Origin: Herminiimonas sp.
GTDB taxonomy: Bacteria > Pseudomonadota > Gammaproteobacteria > Burkholderiales > Burkholderiaceae
Direction of reading: 5' to 3'
DNA: 18,627 nucleotides
Assembly: GCA_014377155.1 (NCBI GenBank)
Contig: JACMQD010000174.1
Coordinates: 1-18,627, forward strand
In this document: positions 18,070 through 18,627 of the stretch, in pieces
Position numbering within the stretch: the stretch's first letter is position 1
Layout: the number at the start of each line of letters is the position of its first letter
Program-made: the position numbers and the translations under genes
The notes under the pieces: generated by a model
Databases searched by the model: none
What the model saw: the letters and a program-made list of their open reading frames with translations, nothing else
Told to the model about the DNA's origin: nothing

Positions 18070-18627
18070 TCAGACTTTATCGGATCCGCTGATAATGCCG
18101 CCGCCAAGGCAAACGTCGCCATCGTACAACACCGCCGACTGCCCGGGCGTGACGGCCCACTGTGCGGTGTCGAAATCGAGCCCGAAGCCATCGTCCCGCG
18201 ACCGATGCCGGCAGGGCATGTCGACTTGGCGATAGCGCGTCTTTGCCGATAACTGCCGATCCTGCGGCGCCTTTCCGGCGACCCAGCTTACCTGACTCGC
18301 CGTCAGCGCCGACGACAGCAACCACGGATGATCGTGGCCTTGCACGATATACAGCGTGTTGGAAGCCACATCTTTCCTGGCAACGTACCAGGGGTCGCTG
18401 TCGCCACCGCTGTTCTTGTGGGCTTTCATGCCGCCCAGGCCGATGCCCTTGCGTTGTCCGAGCGTATAGAAACTCAGCCCGACGTGTTCGCCGACGATAT
18501 CGCCCTCGGGCGTTTTCATCGGCCCGGGCTGGTAGGACAAATAGCGATTGAGAAATTCGCGGAAGGGCCGTTCGCCGATAAAACAGATGCCGGTCGAATC
18601 TTTCTTTTTTGCGTTCGGCAATTGCAG
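18070..18627 (-). CDS. mnmA: MnmA, tRNA 2-thiouridylase (partial, 5' end outside window)
   Basis: The C-terminal 185 residues are visible, and the frame is open to the window edge. The segment [19 protein letters not shown] carries the cysteine that forms the catalytic persulfide/disulfide on the second active-site position (Cys199 in E. coli). It is followed by [30 protein letters not shown] and the beta-barrel end [19 protein letters not shown]. The N-terminal ATP-pyrophosphatase domain with the SGGVDSSV loop and first cysteine lies outside the window. MnmA thiolates uridine 34 of tRNAs for Lys, Glu and Gln with sulfur delivered through TusE or IscS. No sign of truncation within the visible part. 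Confidence 0.96.
   Translation of the reverse strand: MQLPNAKKKDSTGICFIGERPFREFLNRYLSYQPGPMKTPEGDIVGEHVGLSFYTLGQRKGIGLGGMKAHKNSGGDSDPWYVARKDVASNTLYIVQGHDHPWLLSSALTASQVSWVAGKAPQDRQLSAKTRYRQVDMPCRHRSRDDGFGLDFDTAQWAVTPGQSAVLYDGDVCLGGGIISGSDKV

Overview
The window looks like chromosomal DNA of a betaproteobacterium in the Burkholderiales, and the Oxalobacteraceae fit best. This is an inference from protein resemblance and gene order, since no database search was possible. Supporting signs are the moderately GC-rich composition, the blocks recG-oxyR, queA-tgt-yajC-secD-secF and purB next to a GST gene, and several TAAAAT-type extended -10 promoters. I see no insertion sequence, prophage, CRISPR array, tRNA or rRNA. 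Most of the window is conserved housekeeping DNA. The left 700 bases are decayed, and 10.3-13.3 kb holds an accessory redox module.

Left end (1-1279): a decayed, internally deleted MFS transporter on the minus strand, then a small membrane methyltransferase of the ICMT/PEMT type. Next (1280-4375, minus): recG and oxyR, 48 bp apart and probably co-transcribed. RecG remodels stalled replication forks, and OxyR is the peroxide-sensing LysR regulator with both redox cysteines intact at 199 and 208.

4530-10157 (plus): queA and tgt, which make queuosine in tRNA, then yajC, secD and secF, the accessory membrane complex of Sec translocation. The series ends in a textbook rho-independent terminator. 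The yajC-secD and secD-secF gaps both contain inverted repeats. After the terminator comes a hydrogenase-type cytochrome b561 with no hydrogenase nearby.

10983-13250 (minus): cytochrome b561, two exported YceI-family lipocalin-like proteins, a strong terminator, and then a MarR-type regulator. A 22-bp palindrome lies between the predicted -35 and -10 of the b561 promoter and is a plausible operator for that regulator. The arrangement resembles the bcnA/bcnB-cytochrome b561 locus of Burkholderia, which is linked to antibiotic capture and protection of membrane lipids from peroxidation.

13342-18627: purB (minus) is divergent from a YibF-like glutathione S-transferase (plus), with promoter elements visible on both sides. 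The GST gene converges, through a bidirectional terminator, on a 2-Cys peroxiredoxin (minus) whose promoter also carries a palindrome. Then come a membrane-anchored FMN/Fe-S glutamate-synthase-like protein (minus) and the 3' part of mnmA (minus), cut by the window edge. OxyR, the peroxiredoxin, the GST and the b561/YceI module give the window a loose oxidative-stress theme, but only the b561-YceI-YceI-MarR group looks like a dedicated functional unit.
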